A DNA stretch of 12,830 nucleotides from Candidatus Rokuibacteriota bacterium (GTDB lineage: Bacteria > Methylomirabilota > Methylomirabilia > Rokubacteriales > CSP1-6), in assembly GCA_016179165.1 (NCBI GenBank), contig JACORX010000368.1:1-12830 (forward strand). The letters are read 5' to 3'. The translations under genes were made by a program, and so were the position numbers. Shown piece by piece: positions 1-7,248 of this stretch; the first letter of the stretch is position 1, and every line of letters starts with the position of its first letter. A model generated the notes under the pieces. It saw only the letters and a program-made list of their open reading frames with translations. It had not been told where the DNA came from and searched no databases.

Positions 1-1913
1 TCGCCGGTGACGTGCCCGAAGGCCTCATGGGGACGCGGCTCGTGGCGCGCGACATCGGCTCGCTGGTGGCCGGCTCGAAGTACCGCGTCGAGTTCGAGGA
101 TCGCCTGAAGGCCGTGCTGAAGGAGATCGTGGAGTCCGAGGGGCAGATCCTCTGCTTCATCGACGAGATGCACACGCTCGTGGGCGCCGGCGCCGCCGAG
201 GGCTCCATGGACGCCGCGAATTTGCTGACGCCGGCGCTGGCCAGGGGCGATCTGCACTGCGTCGGCGCCACCACGCTGGACGAGTACCGCAAGCACGTGG
301 AGAAGGACCCGGCGCTCGAGCGGCGCTTCCAGCCCGTGCTGGTGAAGGAGCCCTCCCTGGAGGACACGATCGCGATCCTCCGCGGCCTCAAGGAGAAGTA
401 CGAGGTCCACCACAAGGTCAAGATCAAGGACGCGGCGCTGGTGGCCGCCGCCGTGCTGTCCAACCGCTACATCGCGGACCGCTTCCTGCCCGACAAGGCC
501 ATCGACCTGGTCGACGAGGCGGCCTCGCGCCTGCGCATCGAGATCGACTCCATGCCGCACGAGATCGACGAGATCGAGCGGCGCATCATGCAGCTCCAGA
601 TCGAGCGCGTCTCCGTGGCCCGCGAGTCCGACGAGGTCTCGCGGGAGCGCCTGCAGAAGCTCGACGCGGAGCTGGCCGAGCTCGGGCGGCAGTCGGCCGG
701 CCTCAAGAGCCAGTGGCAGGCCGAGAAGGCGGCCATCATGGCCATCGGCAAGATCAAGGAGGAGGCCGAGGCCGCGCGGCGCTCAAGCGAGGACGCGAAG
801 CGCCGAGGCGACCTCGAGAAGGCCTCCACGCTCCAGTACGGCACGCTCATCGAGCTGGACCGCAAGCTCGAGAGCGAGAACGCCCGGCTCGCGGAGCTGC
901 AGAAGAGTCAGCGCATGCTGAAGGAGGAGGTCGACGAAGAAGACGTGGCTGAGACCGTCGCAAAGTGGACGGGCATCCCCGTGACGCGCCTCCTGGAGGC
1001 CGAGGTCCAGAAGCTGGTTCAGATGGAAGAGCGGCTGAGCCGCCGCGTCGTCGGCCAGGCCGAGGCCATCACGGCCGTCGCCAACGCCGTGCGCCGCGCG
1101 CGCTCGGGGCTGTCGGATCCCAACCGCCCCATCGGCTCCTTCCTCTTCCTCGGGCCCACGGGGGTGGGCAAGACGGAGCTGGCGCGGGCTCTGGCGGAGT
1201 TCCTGTTCGACGACGAACGCGCCATGATCCGCATCGACATGTCGGAGTACATGGAGAAACACACGGTCTCGCGGCTCATCGGCGCCCCGCCCGGCTATGT
1301 CGGCTATGAAGAGGGCGGCCAGCTGACCGAGGCGGTGCGCCGGCGCCCGTACTCCGTGGTCCTCTTCGACGAGATCGAGAAGGCGCACGGCGACGTCTTC
1401 AACGTGCTCTTGCAGCTGCTCGACGACGGCCGGCTGACTGACGGCCACGGCCGGACCGTGGACTTCCGGAACACGGTCGTGATCATGACGTCGAACCTCG
1501 GCAGCCACCTCTTCCGCGAGGAGCAGGATCCCAAGCGCCTGCGCGCGGAGATCATGGAAACGCTCAGGCAGTCGCTGCGCCCCGAGTTCTTGAACCGGAT
1601 CGACGAGATCGTGGTCTTCAAGGCACTCGGCCGGGACGAGATCGGCCGGATCGTCAAGATTCAGGCCGCCTATCTCATGAAGCGCCTGGCCGACAAGCGA
1701 ATCACTCTCACGCTCTCCCCGGCGGCCGAGGATCTCCTGGCCCGCGAGGGCTACGACCCCGTCTACGGCGCCCGGCCGCTCAAGCGCACCATCCAGCGCC
1801 TGATCCAGGATCCGCTTGCGCTCAAGCTCCTGGAGGGCGAGTTCAAGGACGGCGACACCGTCGTGGCCGACGCCGAGGGCGGCGAGATCGTCTTTCGCAA
1901 GCAGAGGGGATGA
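1..1913 (+). CDS. clpB: ATP-dependent chaperone ClpB, 5'-truncated by window edge
   Basis: ClpB is a cytoplasmic hexameric AAA+ disaggregase that works with DnaK to pull proteins out of aggregates. The frame is already open at base 3, so the N-terminal domain and first Walker A lie outside the window. About 636 residues are present, against roughly 860 in a full ClpB. Visible in order: the NBD1 Walker B (ILCFIDEMHTL, about 144-178), the NBD1 arginine-finger region (ALERRFQPV, about 312-338), a charged coiled-coil middle domain (about 540-950), the NBD2 Walker A GPTGVGKT (1152-1175), Walker B VVLFDEIEKAH (about 1356-1388), sensor 1 MTSNLGS (about 1486-1506), the EFLNRIDEIV segment (about 1584-1613) and sensor 2 GARPLKR (about 1768-1788). 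The middle domain separates ClpB from ClpA and ClpC. The TGA stop overlaps the next start as ATGA. All ATPase motifs in view look intact. Confidence 0.96.
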   Translation, partial: AGDVPEGLMGTRLVARDIGSLVAGSKYRVEFEDRLKAVLKEIVESEGQILCFIDEMHTLVGAGAAEGSMDAANLLTPALARGDLHCVGATTLDEYRKHVEKDPALERRFQPVLVKEPSLEDTIAILRGLKEKYEVHHKVKIKDAALVAAAVLSNRYIADRFLPDKAIDLVDEAASRLRIEIDSMPHEIDEIERRIMQLQIERVSVARESDEVSRERLQKLDAELAELGRQSAGLKSQWQAEKAAIMAIGKIKEEAEAARRSSEDAKRRGDLEKASTLQYGTLIELDRKLESENARLAELQKSQRMLKEEVDEEDVAETVAKWTGIPVTRLLEAEVQKLVQMEERLSRRVVGQAEAITAVANAVRRARSGLSDPNRPIGSFLFLGPTGVGKTELARALAEFLFDDERAMIRIDMSEYMEKHTVSRLIGAPPGYVGYEEGGQLTEAVRRRPYSVVLFDEIEKAHGDVFNVLLQLLDDGRLTDGHGRTVDFRNTVVIMTSNLGSHLFREEQDPKRLRAEIMETLRQSLRPEFLNRIDEIVVFKALGRDEIGRIVKIQAAYLMKRLADKRITLTLSPAAEDLLAREGYDPVYGARPLKRTIQRLIQDPLALKLLEGEFKDGDTVVADAEGGEIVFRKQRG

Positions 1914-2707
1914 GCGAAGAGACCGCCTTCTTCAAGTTGGATGGCGAGCGCCTCGTCCCTACCGTGCTGACCCGGGGGCCGTGGAGCCCTATCCACCAGC
2001 ACGGCGGGCCGCCTTCGGCCGTCATGGCGCGCGCCATCGAGCAAGCCGCGGGCGAGCCGGATTCGCTCCAACTGACCCGGTTCACGGTCGACTTCGTCCG
2101 GCCCGTGCCGATGGAGCCGCTCACCGTCAGCGTGGAGCTGGTGCGCGACGGCCGCCGCGCCCGCGGCTACGCCGCCGTGCTCTCGGCCGGGGGGCAGGCC
2201 GTGGCGCGGGCCACCGCGCTCGTGGTCCGCACCGAGCCGGTGACGCCGCCGCCCGTGCCCGTCCAGGAGCCGCTGCTCCCATCCCCCGCCGAGGCCACCC
2301 CGTTCCAGTTCCCGTTCTTCCGCGATTCGGTCGGCTACCACACCGGCGTGGAGACGCGAATGGCGCGTGGCGCCTTCGGCTCGGGACGCGCCGCGGCGTG
2401 GATGCGCCTGCGCGTGCCGCTCGTCCTGGGCGAGGCGCCCTCTCCGGCCCAGCGGGTTCTCACCGTGGCCGACTCTGGCAGCGGCGTCGGCGCGGCCATC
2501 GAACCGGGGCGCTTCGTCACGTTCATCAACGCCGATCTGACCGTCTCGCTCCATCGCCTCCCGGACGGCGAGTGGGTCGGGCTCGACGCGGTGACCGTGC
2601 TCGAGCCCCACGGCATCGGGCTCACCCGCACCGGCCTCCACGACGCGCGCGGACCGATCGGAGAGGGACTGCAGGGCCTCGTCGTGGGCCAGCCGGTCGC
2701 TCGATGA
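1910..2707 (+). CDS. Acyl-CoA thioesterase family protein (double hot-dog, 4HBT_3/TesB-like)
   Basis: This 265-residue protein resembles the TesB-like 4HBT_3 thioesterases, which hydrolyse acyl-CoA thioesters in the cytoplasm. The N-terminal hot-dog half has the family-typical segment HQHGGPPSAVMARAIE (residues 29-44), whose glycine-rich turn leads into the central helix, followed by FTVDFVRPVPM (58-68). A proline-rich linker (about 110-130) leads to a second hot-dog with VADSGSGVG (186-194) and FINADLTVSLHR (205-216). The latter resembles the TesB stretch that ends in FHR; Asp188 and Asp209 are possible catalytic positions, but I cannot assign them with certainty. The ATG lies in the clpB stop (ATGA), so translation is probably coupled and the pair co-transcribed. 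There is no signal peptide or membrane segment. The natural acyl substrate is unknown. Confidence 0.8.
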   Translation: MSEETAFFKLDGERLVPTVLTRGPWSPIHQHGGPPSAVMARAIEQAAGEPDSLQLTRFTVDFVRPVPMEPLTVSVELVRDGRRARGYAAVLSAGGQAVARATALVVRTEPVTPPPVPVQEPLLPSPAEATPFQFPFFRDSVGYHTGVETRMARGAFGSGRAAAWMRLRVPLVLGEAPSPAQRVLTVADSGSGVGAAIEPGRFVTFINADLTVSLHRLPDGEWVGLDAVTVLEPHGIGLTRTGLHDARGPIGEGLQGLVVGQPVAR

Positions 2708-2751
2708 CGAATCCCTCGGCAGCCCCGCAGCATCGCAAGCGGAGACGTCCA

Positions 2752-2757
2752 AAGGAG
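2752..2757 (+). promoter_or_regulatory. Ribosome binding site of the MFS gene
   Basis: AAGGAG lies 5 nt before a GTG codon at 2763. This match decides in favour of GTG as the start of the MFS transporter, because no ATG occurs in frame nearby upstream. Confidence 0.75.
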
Positions 2758-2762
2758 ACCTC

Positions 2763-4052
2763 GTGACCGACACCCGGAAGCGGCTTTACTACGGCTGGAT
2801 CGTGCTGGCCGCGGTCGTGTTCGTCATGCTGGGCGCTTCGGGGATCCGCGCCGTCTTCGGCGTCTTCATCAAGCCGATCGAGGCCGAGTTAGGCTGGACC
2901 CGCCAGCAGCTCTCCGGAGCCGCGGCGCTGTCGCTCTTCGTGCTCGGCGCCGTCGGACCCATGGTGGGCTGGCTCGCCGACGTCTGGGGCCCCCGCCGCG
3001 TGCTGCTCCTAGCCGCAACCGTCCTCGGTGCCGGCACCATCCTGGCGTCATTCGTCGGCCACCTCTGGCAGATGTACGCGAGCGCCGGGGTCCTGATGGC
3101 CGCCGGCGCCGGTGGGCTCGGCATCGCCACCACGGCCACGGTGGCCGCGCGTTGGTTCGTCGCCCGGCGCGGCCTCATCCTGGGCATTCTCGGCGGCGCC
3201 ATGTCCGCGGGCCAGATGATCGTCGTCCCGCTCTCGATGCTGCTGATCGGCCTCTACGGCTGGCGGGCCTCGTTCCTCTGGCTGGGCGTGGGCATCCTCG
3301 TGCTGGCGCTGCCGGTGATCCTGGCCTTCGTGCGCGACGACCCGGCCGACATGGGGCTCAAGCCCTTCGGCGCGGGACCAGCGAGCGGAGCGGCGTTCGG
3401 CGCGGTGGCCGATACCCGGCGCGTGCCGGTCTCGGAAGCCATGCAGGTGCCGGCGTTCTGGCTCCTTGCCTCCACCTTCTTCGTCTGCGGCTACACGTCG
3501 AATGGTCTCGTCCTGACCCACCTCGTTCCGCACGCGGCGGAGCACGGCTTCTCGGAGATGCACGCCGCCCAGGCGCTCGGCCTCATGGGCGCCATGAACA
3601 TCGTGGGCACGGTGCTCTCCGGCTGGATCTGTGACCGCTTCGGGAGGAAGGGGCCGCTCGCCTTCTATTACGGAGTCCGCGGGTTGTCGCTCATCTTCCT
3701 GCTCTACGTCTGGAACGTGCCTTCGCTCCACATCTTCGCGGCGATCTTCGGGCTCAACTATATCTCGACGGTGCCGCCCACGACGACGCTGACCGCGAAC
3801 ATCTTTGGCCGGCTCTCGGTGGGCGCGCTCTCCGGCTGGATCTTCTTCTCCCACCAGGTCGGCTCGGCCCTCGGCGCCTGGGCCGGCGGCGCCATCTTCG
3901 ACGCCACAGGCTCCTACTCCTGGGCCTTCCTGTCGGCGGCGGTGCTCGCCTTCATCGCGTCCGGCCTTTCCCTCCTCATCAAGGAAGTGCCGATCAGCGC
4001 CCGCCCGAGCCAGATCCCAGCCTCGAGAAGCGCTCCAGTCCCCGCCGGCTAG
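2763..4052 (+). CDS. MFS transporter, OFA/monocarboxylate-like family
   Basis: This is a 429-residue major facilitator carrier of the inner membrane with about 12 hydrophobic segments. Its N-terminus (YYGWIVLAAV, then FGVFIKPIEAELGWTRQQ) is the pattern seen in the oxalate/formate antiporter and monocarboxylate transporter groups. The MFS loop 2-3 motif is present as GWLADVWGPRR (residues 69-79) and recurs in the second half as GWICDRFGRKG (287-297). RDDPADMGLKP (191-201) opens the central cytoplasmic loop, as is usual in this group. Translation starts at a GTG with a good Shine-Dalgarno sequence, 55 nt after the thioesterase stop and on the same strand, so it is probably in the clpB-thioesterase transcript. 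The substrate is likely a small organic acid (inference from family). The C-terminal tail after the last helix is proline- and serine-rich. Confidence 0.88.
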   Translation: MTDTRKRLYYGWIVLAAVVFVMLGASGIRAVFGVFIKPIEAELGWTRQQLSGAAALSLFVLGAVGPMVGWLADVWGPRRVLLLAATVLGAGTILASFVGHLWQMYASAGVLMAAGAGGLGIATTATVAARWFVARRGLILGILGGAMSAGQMIVVPLSMLLIGLYGWRASFLWLGVGILVLALPVILAFVRDDPADMGLKPFGAGPASGAAFGAVADTRRVPVSEAMQVPAFWLLASTFFVCGYTSNGLVLTHLVPHAAEHGFSEMHAAQALGLMGAMNIVGTVLSGWICDRFGRKGPLAFYYGVRGLSLIFLLYVWNVPSLHIFAAIFGLNYISTVPPTTTLTANIFGRLSVGALSGWIFFSHQVGSALGAWAGGAIFDATGSYSWAFLSAAVLAFIASGLSLLIKEVPISARPSQIPASRSAPVPAG

Positions 4053-4117
4053 CCCTTCGACGCCGGCCCGCACGACGAGGCGCGGGCGAGCTGCCGCTGC
4101 GACGTCCGTCGTCTCTT

Positions 4118-4204
4118 CGCGATTGGTACGGGACCGGGGGATGCCCCCCGAACCCCCTTGCTTCTCGGGGTGACGGGGGCGCCCCCGGGCCCGTACCGAT
4201 CGCG
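4118..4204. repeat. 87-bp imperfect palindrome between convergent genes
   Basis: The outer arms are 4118-4148 and 4175-4204. The first part pairs CGCGAT..GGTACGGG with CCCGTACC..ATCGCG, with a T opposite G at 4124 (a wobble in RNA). CCGGGGG then pairs with CCCCCGG, and GCCCCC with GGGGGC. An inner CCCC/GGGG stem (4153-4157 with 4167-4170) closes on a loop of about 9 nt. Almost the whole segment can fold into one rod. It lies between the 3' ends of the MFS gene and the dienelactone hydrolase gene, so it could act as a bidirectional transcription stop or be one copy of a dispersed palindromic repeat. There is no U tract, so it is not a classical intrinsic terminator. Confidence 0.75.
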
Positions 4205-4221
4205 GCGCGCCGAAGGCGCGC
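4205..4221 (-). terminator. Hairpin abutting the dienelactone hydrolase stop codon
   Basis: GCGCGCC and GGCGCGC form a perfect 7-bp stem around a 3-nt loop. On the minus-strand transcript the loop region reads CTTCGG, close to a stable UUCG-type turn. The hairpin begins at the base immediately after the TGA at 4222. It has no U tract, so it may serve in 3'-end stabilisation or U-less termination rather than canonical termination. Confidence 0.45.
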
Positions 4222-5061
4222 TCAAACCTTCAGGTACTTGTCGAAGAAGGCTACGCACCGCTTCCACGCGTCCTCCGCCGCCTCCTTCTTGTAGACCTGC
4301 GGCCGGTCGTCGGAGAAGAAGGCGTGCGGCGCGCCTGGGTAGAGCACGAACTGGTTCGCAGGGTTTCGCTTCTTAAGCTCGGCCTCGAAGCGCTTGACGT
4401 CATCAGCCGGGATGCCCGCGTCCGCCTCGCCGTAGAGCCCCAGCACCGGCATCGTGAGCTTGTCCGCGAGGCTGAAAGCGTCCACGCCGGGTGCGTCGGA
4501 ATACGTGCGCTTGAGGTGACCGTACCACGGCACGGCCGCGGCGACGCCGGGGTACTCGGAGGAGAAGTGGAGCGTCAGGGCCCCGCCGCCACAGAAGCCC
4601 GTCACGCCCACGCGATCCGCCCGCGCCCACGGCTGCTGCTTGGCGAAGTCGGCCGCGGCGCGGATGTCCCCCAGGTACTGACCCCGAGTGACCTTGCCGG
4701 CTATCTGGCCCATCTCCTGGAAATTCTTTCCCTGCATGCCGCCCTCGCGGTGATAGAGCTCGGGTGCGATGGCGTAGAAGCCGGCCTGCGCGAAGCGTCG
4801 CACGACGTCCTTGTTGTGCTCGCCGTTGCCCGTGAAGCCCGAGATCACGACGACGATCGGATAGCGCCCGGCCCTCTCGGGGCGGGCGTCGTAGGCCGGG
4901 ATCGCTGCGCCACCGACGGTCAGCTGGATGTCCCGAGCGAGAATCCCCTTGCTGTCGGTGACGATGGCCTGGGCCATCGAGATCCCGGGCGTGAGGACAC
5001 CGCCCACGGTGGTGAAGGCGCCGAACTTCAAGACTTCTCTGCGGCTGAGCGGGTTGAACAT
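4222..5061 (-). CDS. Dienelactone hydrolase family protein with Tat signal peptide
   Basis: This 279-residue alpha/beta hydrolase belongs to the dienelactone hydrolase family, whose founder opens the lactone ring of dienelactone in chlorocatechol breakdown. The triad is visible: Cys157 in GVTGFCGGG (152-160), Asp214 in LYGEADAGIP (209-218) and His246 in YPGAPHAFF (241-249). The N-terminus SRREVLKFGAF (6-16) is a twin-arginine signal, followed by a hydrophobic stretch and a likely cleavage after AQA (30-32), so the enzyme is probably exported folded. The frame stays open upstream to 5241, but the start at 5061 is preferred: it has GGGAG 4 nt upstream and puts the twin arginines near the N-terminus. 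The gene is monocistronic and convergent with the MFS gene. Homologues with this architecture are widespread and their substrates are mostly unknown; it may act on carboxylic esters or lactones other than dienelactone. Confidence 0.88.
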   Translation of the reverse strand: MFNPLSRREVLKFGAFTTVGGVLTPGISMAQAIVTDSKGILARDIQLTVGGAAIPAYDARPERAGRYPIVVVISGFTGNGEHNKDVVRRFAQAGFYAIAPELYHREGGMQGKNFQEMGQIAGKVTRGQYLGDIRAAADFAKQQPWARADRVGVTGFCGGGALTLHFSSEYPGVAAAVPWYGHLKRTYSDAPGVDAFSLADKLTMPVLGLYGEADAGIPADDVKRFEAELKKRNPANQFVLYPGAPHAFFSDDRPQVYKKEAAEDAWKRCVAFFDKYLKV

Positions 5062-5065
5062 AGAT

Positions 5066-5070
5066 CTCCC
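5066..5070 (-). promoter_or_regulatory. Ribosome binding site of the dienelactone hydrolase gene
   Basis: On the minus strand AAAGGGAG lies 4 nt before the ATG at 5061. It supports this start over the longer open frame. Confidence 0.7.
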
Positions 5071-5122
5071 TTTCGTAGGTTGGTTAGGGGCCATTGCTTC
5101 CGTTCCAGAAACATCGGCCCGG

Positions 5123-5152
5123 ATTCTACGGTAGATAGAACCAGCAGTGAGG
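5123..5152 (-). promoter_or_regulatory. Possible promoter of the dienelactone hydrolase gene
   Basis: On the minus strand TAGAAT (5128-5123) resembles a -10 box and lies in the most AT-rich part of the gap; the small inverted repeat TCTAC-GG-TAGA overlaps it. The sequence about 17 nt upstream is a poor -35. It would give a leader of roughly 55 nt. This is a weak call. Confidence 0.3.
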
Positions 5153-5209
5153 CTCTCTGGTTTCGTGTCCGGAGGGGTCCGGCCACGGTTTCGAGGCCGG
5201 GATCGCCTG

Positions 5210-5444
5210 GCAGGCTGCTGAAAAACTCGCAGGCTGCTCAAAAAGGTCCAGATGCGAGGCGGCGCCCCGCTGTTCGAGTTGAACGACGGCCTATCTCAGC
5301 CCTCGCCTCACGACGGCATGATTCCGCGACGAACCGCACGACTGTCTCAGCCCTCGCCTCGTGGCTTCGCCCCTCGGCTCGAACAACCACGAGCGTGCGG
5401 CCGAGGGCGCCAACGAAGCAGATGGGCCTTTTTCAGCAGCCTGC
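5210..5444. repeat. MITE-like element with inverted terminal repeats
   Basis: This fills most of the gene-free stretch 5062-5452. The outermost 16 bp, GCAGGCTGCTGAAAAA (5210-5225), is repeated exactly in inverse at 5429-5444. A second left copy (GCAGGCTGCT at 5229-5238, then AAAAAGG) matches the right end over about 38 bp imperfectly (5229-5266 against 5444-5406). Inside are two direct copies of TCTCAGCCCTCGCCTC (5294-5309 and 5345-5360) and an inverted pair CCCTCGGC/GCCGAGGG (5371-5378 and 5400-5407). No transposase frame is present, so if mobile it would depend on an enzyme from elsewhere. It begins 9 bp beyond the stop of the gamma-glutamyltransferase-family gene. The rest of the gap (5062-5209) holds only the leader and possible promoter of the dienelactone hydrolase gene. 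Confidence 0.7.
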
Positions 5445-5452
5445 TGGGGGAA

Positions 5453-7222
5453 CTACCAGCCGATGGCGTGGGCGCCGCGGCGCGGATCGGCCCCGCCCAT
5501 GAGGACGCCGTCGGATCCGACACGTACGCAGCAGACCGCGCCGGCGCGCCAATCCCAGTCGGGCCAGTCGGCCATGCGGTGTCCGAGGCCGGCCAGCGCG
5601 GCGCGGGTCTCGGAGCTCACGCGAGCCTCGGCTTCCAGCACGCCCGGGGCGTGCGCGTGGGGCCAAAAGGAGTCGGGGAAACTCCTCGTGGCGACGCGCG
5701 GCGCCTCGACGGCCTGCTGCGGCGCCATACCGTGGGCCGTGGTGTTCAGGAACACCTGGAGCATCGCCTGCTGCTGGACGTCGCCTCCGGGAGTTCCGAA
5801 GGGCATGAACGCTCGGCCGTCGCGGAGCACCATGGAGGGCGCGGGCGTGAGTCGCGGCCGCTTGCCGGGGGCGACCACGCTTGGATGTCCCGGCCGGAGC
5901 CATCCCTGTGAGCCCCGCGGCGAGACCACGCAGCCCACACCCGGGATAACCGGGGAATCGACGCCCGGGTCGCTCGGCGTGGCGGAGAAGGCATTGCCCT
6001 CCGCGTCCACAACCGAGACATAGGACGTGTCGAGGGAACCCCCGGGCCGCATCGTGACAGGCCCGGACACGCCGTGGCCGCCATTGGCGACCGCTCGCAG
6101 CGAGTACGGATCGCCGGCGGGCGGCAGGTCGGGCCAGGCGCGGTCCTCCCTGATCAGCGCGCGCCGCGCCTTGGCGTACTCCTTCGACAAGAGCCCGTCC
6201 GCAGGCACCTTGACGTGGAGTGGGTCGCCGTAATACGCCTCGCGGTCGGCGAACGCGAGCTTCATCGCCTCTGTCAGGATGTGCAGGGCCCGGGGCGTGT
6301 TGTGGCCGAGGGCGCGCCAGTCGTAGCTCTCGATCAGGTTCAGCATCTGCAGCAGCACGGGCCCCTGGCACCAGAACCCGCACGCCGCGACCTCGTACTC
6401 TCCGAAGCTGGTTTTGAGCGCGGGCGCGACCTCGACGGAGAACTCGGCGAGATCTTCGGCGGTCAGCAGGCCGCCTTCGCGCGCGTGGTACTCAGCGATG
6501 CGCTTCGCGATGTCGCCCTTGTAGAAGGCGTCCCGAGCGGCGCGGATCGCACCCGCGCGGCCGCGCGAGCGCGCGTTGAGCTCGGCCGTCGCCATGATCT
6601 TGATCGTCTGGGCCAACTCCGCCTCTACCAGAAGATGTCCGGGCGGCGGCCCCTGCCCGTCCTTGAGGTACAGCGCGGCCGAGGTGGGGAACTTTCGGAT
6701 CTTGTCGGCGGCACGACCGAACTGGTACGCGGAGAAGACGGAGAGCGGAAAGCCGTGCTCCGCGCACTCCATGGCGGGCGCCGCCACCTCGGCGAAGCTC
6801 TTGGTGCCCCAGCGCTCGAGCGCGGCGCACCACGCGTCGGGCGCGGCCGGCACGACCGTGCGCAGGAGACCGGCGGGGATCTGGCCCCCGCAGCGCTCGT
6901 GGAAGTACTCGGCCGTCGCGCGCTTCGGATACGGCCCGACGCCCGACACCTCGAACGTCTCGCCGGTGCGCCCGAGGTGCACGAGGATGGGCGCCACCCC
7001 GGCGAAGCTGACCATGTCCGGGTGGACGACTCCCAGCATGAATCCCGCGGCGCATCCGGCGTCGATCGCGTTGCCGCCCGCCTCGAGGACGCGCGCGGCC
7101 GCCTGCGCCGCCAGCGGGTGTCCCGCCGCCACCATCCAGCGGCGGCCCATCACCTGGTGCATCGGTCCCGCTGCCGGTGCTGTGCCCACGTCCTTCTGCG
7201 AGGAGGCCGAATCGAGGCTCAT
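5453..7222 (-). CDS. Gamma-glutamyltransferase family protein (Ntn hydrolase)
   Basis: This 589-residue protein belongs to the gamma-glutamyltranspeptidase family. Members are made as a precursor that cuts itself before a threonine, which becomes the nucleophile of the small subunit. Visible motifs: HPLAAQAAARVLEAGGNAIDA (begins at residue 35), the cleavage/nucleophile region DTSYVSVVDAEGNAFS (398-413) with Thr399 as the predicted nucleophile, PAPSMVLRDGR (460-470), the glycine-rich oxyanion segment FGTPGG (475-480) and the usual C-terminal DPRRGAHAIGW. There is no signal peptide, unlike the periplasmic GGTs, so it is probably cytoplasmic. The family also contains amidohydrolases such as the oxamate hydrolase HpxW and cephalosporin acylases, so the substrate is open. 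The ATG at 7222 has no Shine-Dalgarno and may be leaderless. An internal ATG at 7162 (residue 21), just before the conserved region, is an alternative start. Confidence 0.88.
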   Translation of the reverse strand: MSLDSASSQKDVGTAPAAGPMHQVMGRRWMVAAGHPLAAQAAARVLEAGGNAIDAGCAAGFMLGVVHPDMVSFAGVAPILVHLGRTGETFEVSGVGPYPKRATAEYFHERCGGQIPAGLLRTVVPAAPDAWCAALERWGTKSFAEVAAPAMECAEHGFPLSVFSAYQFGRAADKIRKFPTSAALYLKDGQGPPPGHLLVEAELAQTIKIMATAELNARSRGRAGAIRAARDAFYKGDIAKRIAEYHAREGGLLTAEDLAEFSVEVAPALKTSFGEYEVAACGFWCQGPVLLQMLNLIESYDWRALGHNTPRALHILTEAMKLAFADREAYYGDPLHVKVPADGLLSKEYAKARRALIREDRAWPDLPPAGDPYSLRAVANGGHGVSGPVTMRPGGSLDTSYVSVVDAEGNAFSATPSDPGVDSPVIPGVGCVVSPRGSQGWLRPGHPSVVAPGKRPRLTPAPSMVLRDGRAFMPFGTPGGDVQQQAMLQVFLNTTAHGMAPQQAVEAPRVATRSFPDSFWPHAHAPGVLEAEARVSSETRAALAGLGHRMADWPDWDWRAGAVCCVRVGSDGVLMGGADPRRGAHAIGW

Positions 7223-7248
7223 GCGGCGTATGGTAGCATAGCCGCATG
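7220..7248. promoter_or_regulatory. Palindromic divergent promoter spanning both start codons
   Basis: The 23-bp space between two divergent start codons, together with those codons, forms a two-layer palindrome. CATGCGGC (7220-7227) is the exact inverse of GCCGCATG (7241-7248), and inside TATG (7229-7232) is the inverse of CATA (7237-7240). On the plus strand TAGCAT (7234-7239) lies exactly at -12 to -7 of the ATG at 7246. On the minus strand TACCAT (7235-7230) lies at -13 to -8 of the ATG at 7222. Both match the TAnnnT form of a -10 box placed for leaderless transcripts, and neither gene has a Shine-Dalgarno sequence. The two -10 boxes share 2 bp, so they would compete. The -35 regions are poor, and the palindrome may also be an operator. 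Confidence 0.5.

Noticed and set aside
783..1508. Long open frame on the minus strand opposite clpB
   Set aside because: It runs antisense through the conserved ATPase domains of clpB and its product is an arginine/histidine-rich low-complexity string with no recognisable motif. Such frames are expected in DNA this GC-rich.
3048..4073. Long minus-strand frame opposite the MFS gene
   Set aside because: The product is rich in Arg, Glu, Gly and His with no domain pattern, and the plus-strand MFS frame explains the whole interval with clear family motifs.
5062..5241. Longer dienelactone hydrolase form starting at 5241
   Set aside because: It would bury the twin-arginine signal about 66 residues in, overlap the left end of the repeat element and bypass the good ribosome binding site before 5061.
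5294..5360. Two 16-bp direct repeats considered as a CRISPR seed
   Set aside because: There are only two short copies with a 35-bp gap, no third repeat and no cas genes. They are better seen as internal repeats of the MITE-like element.
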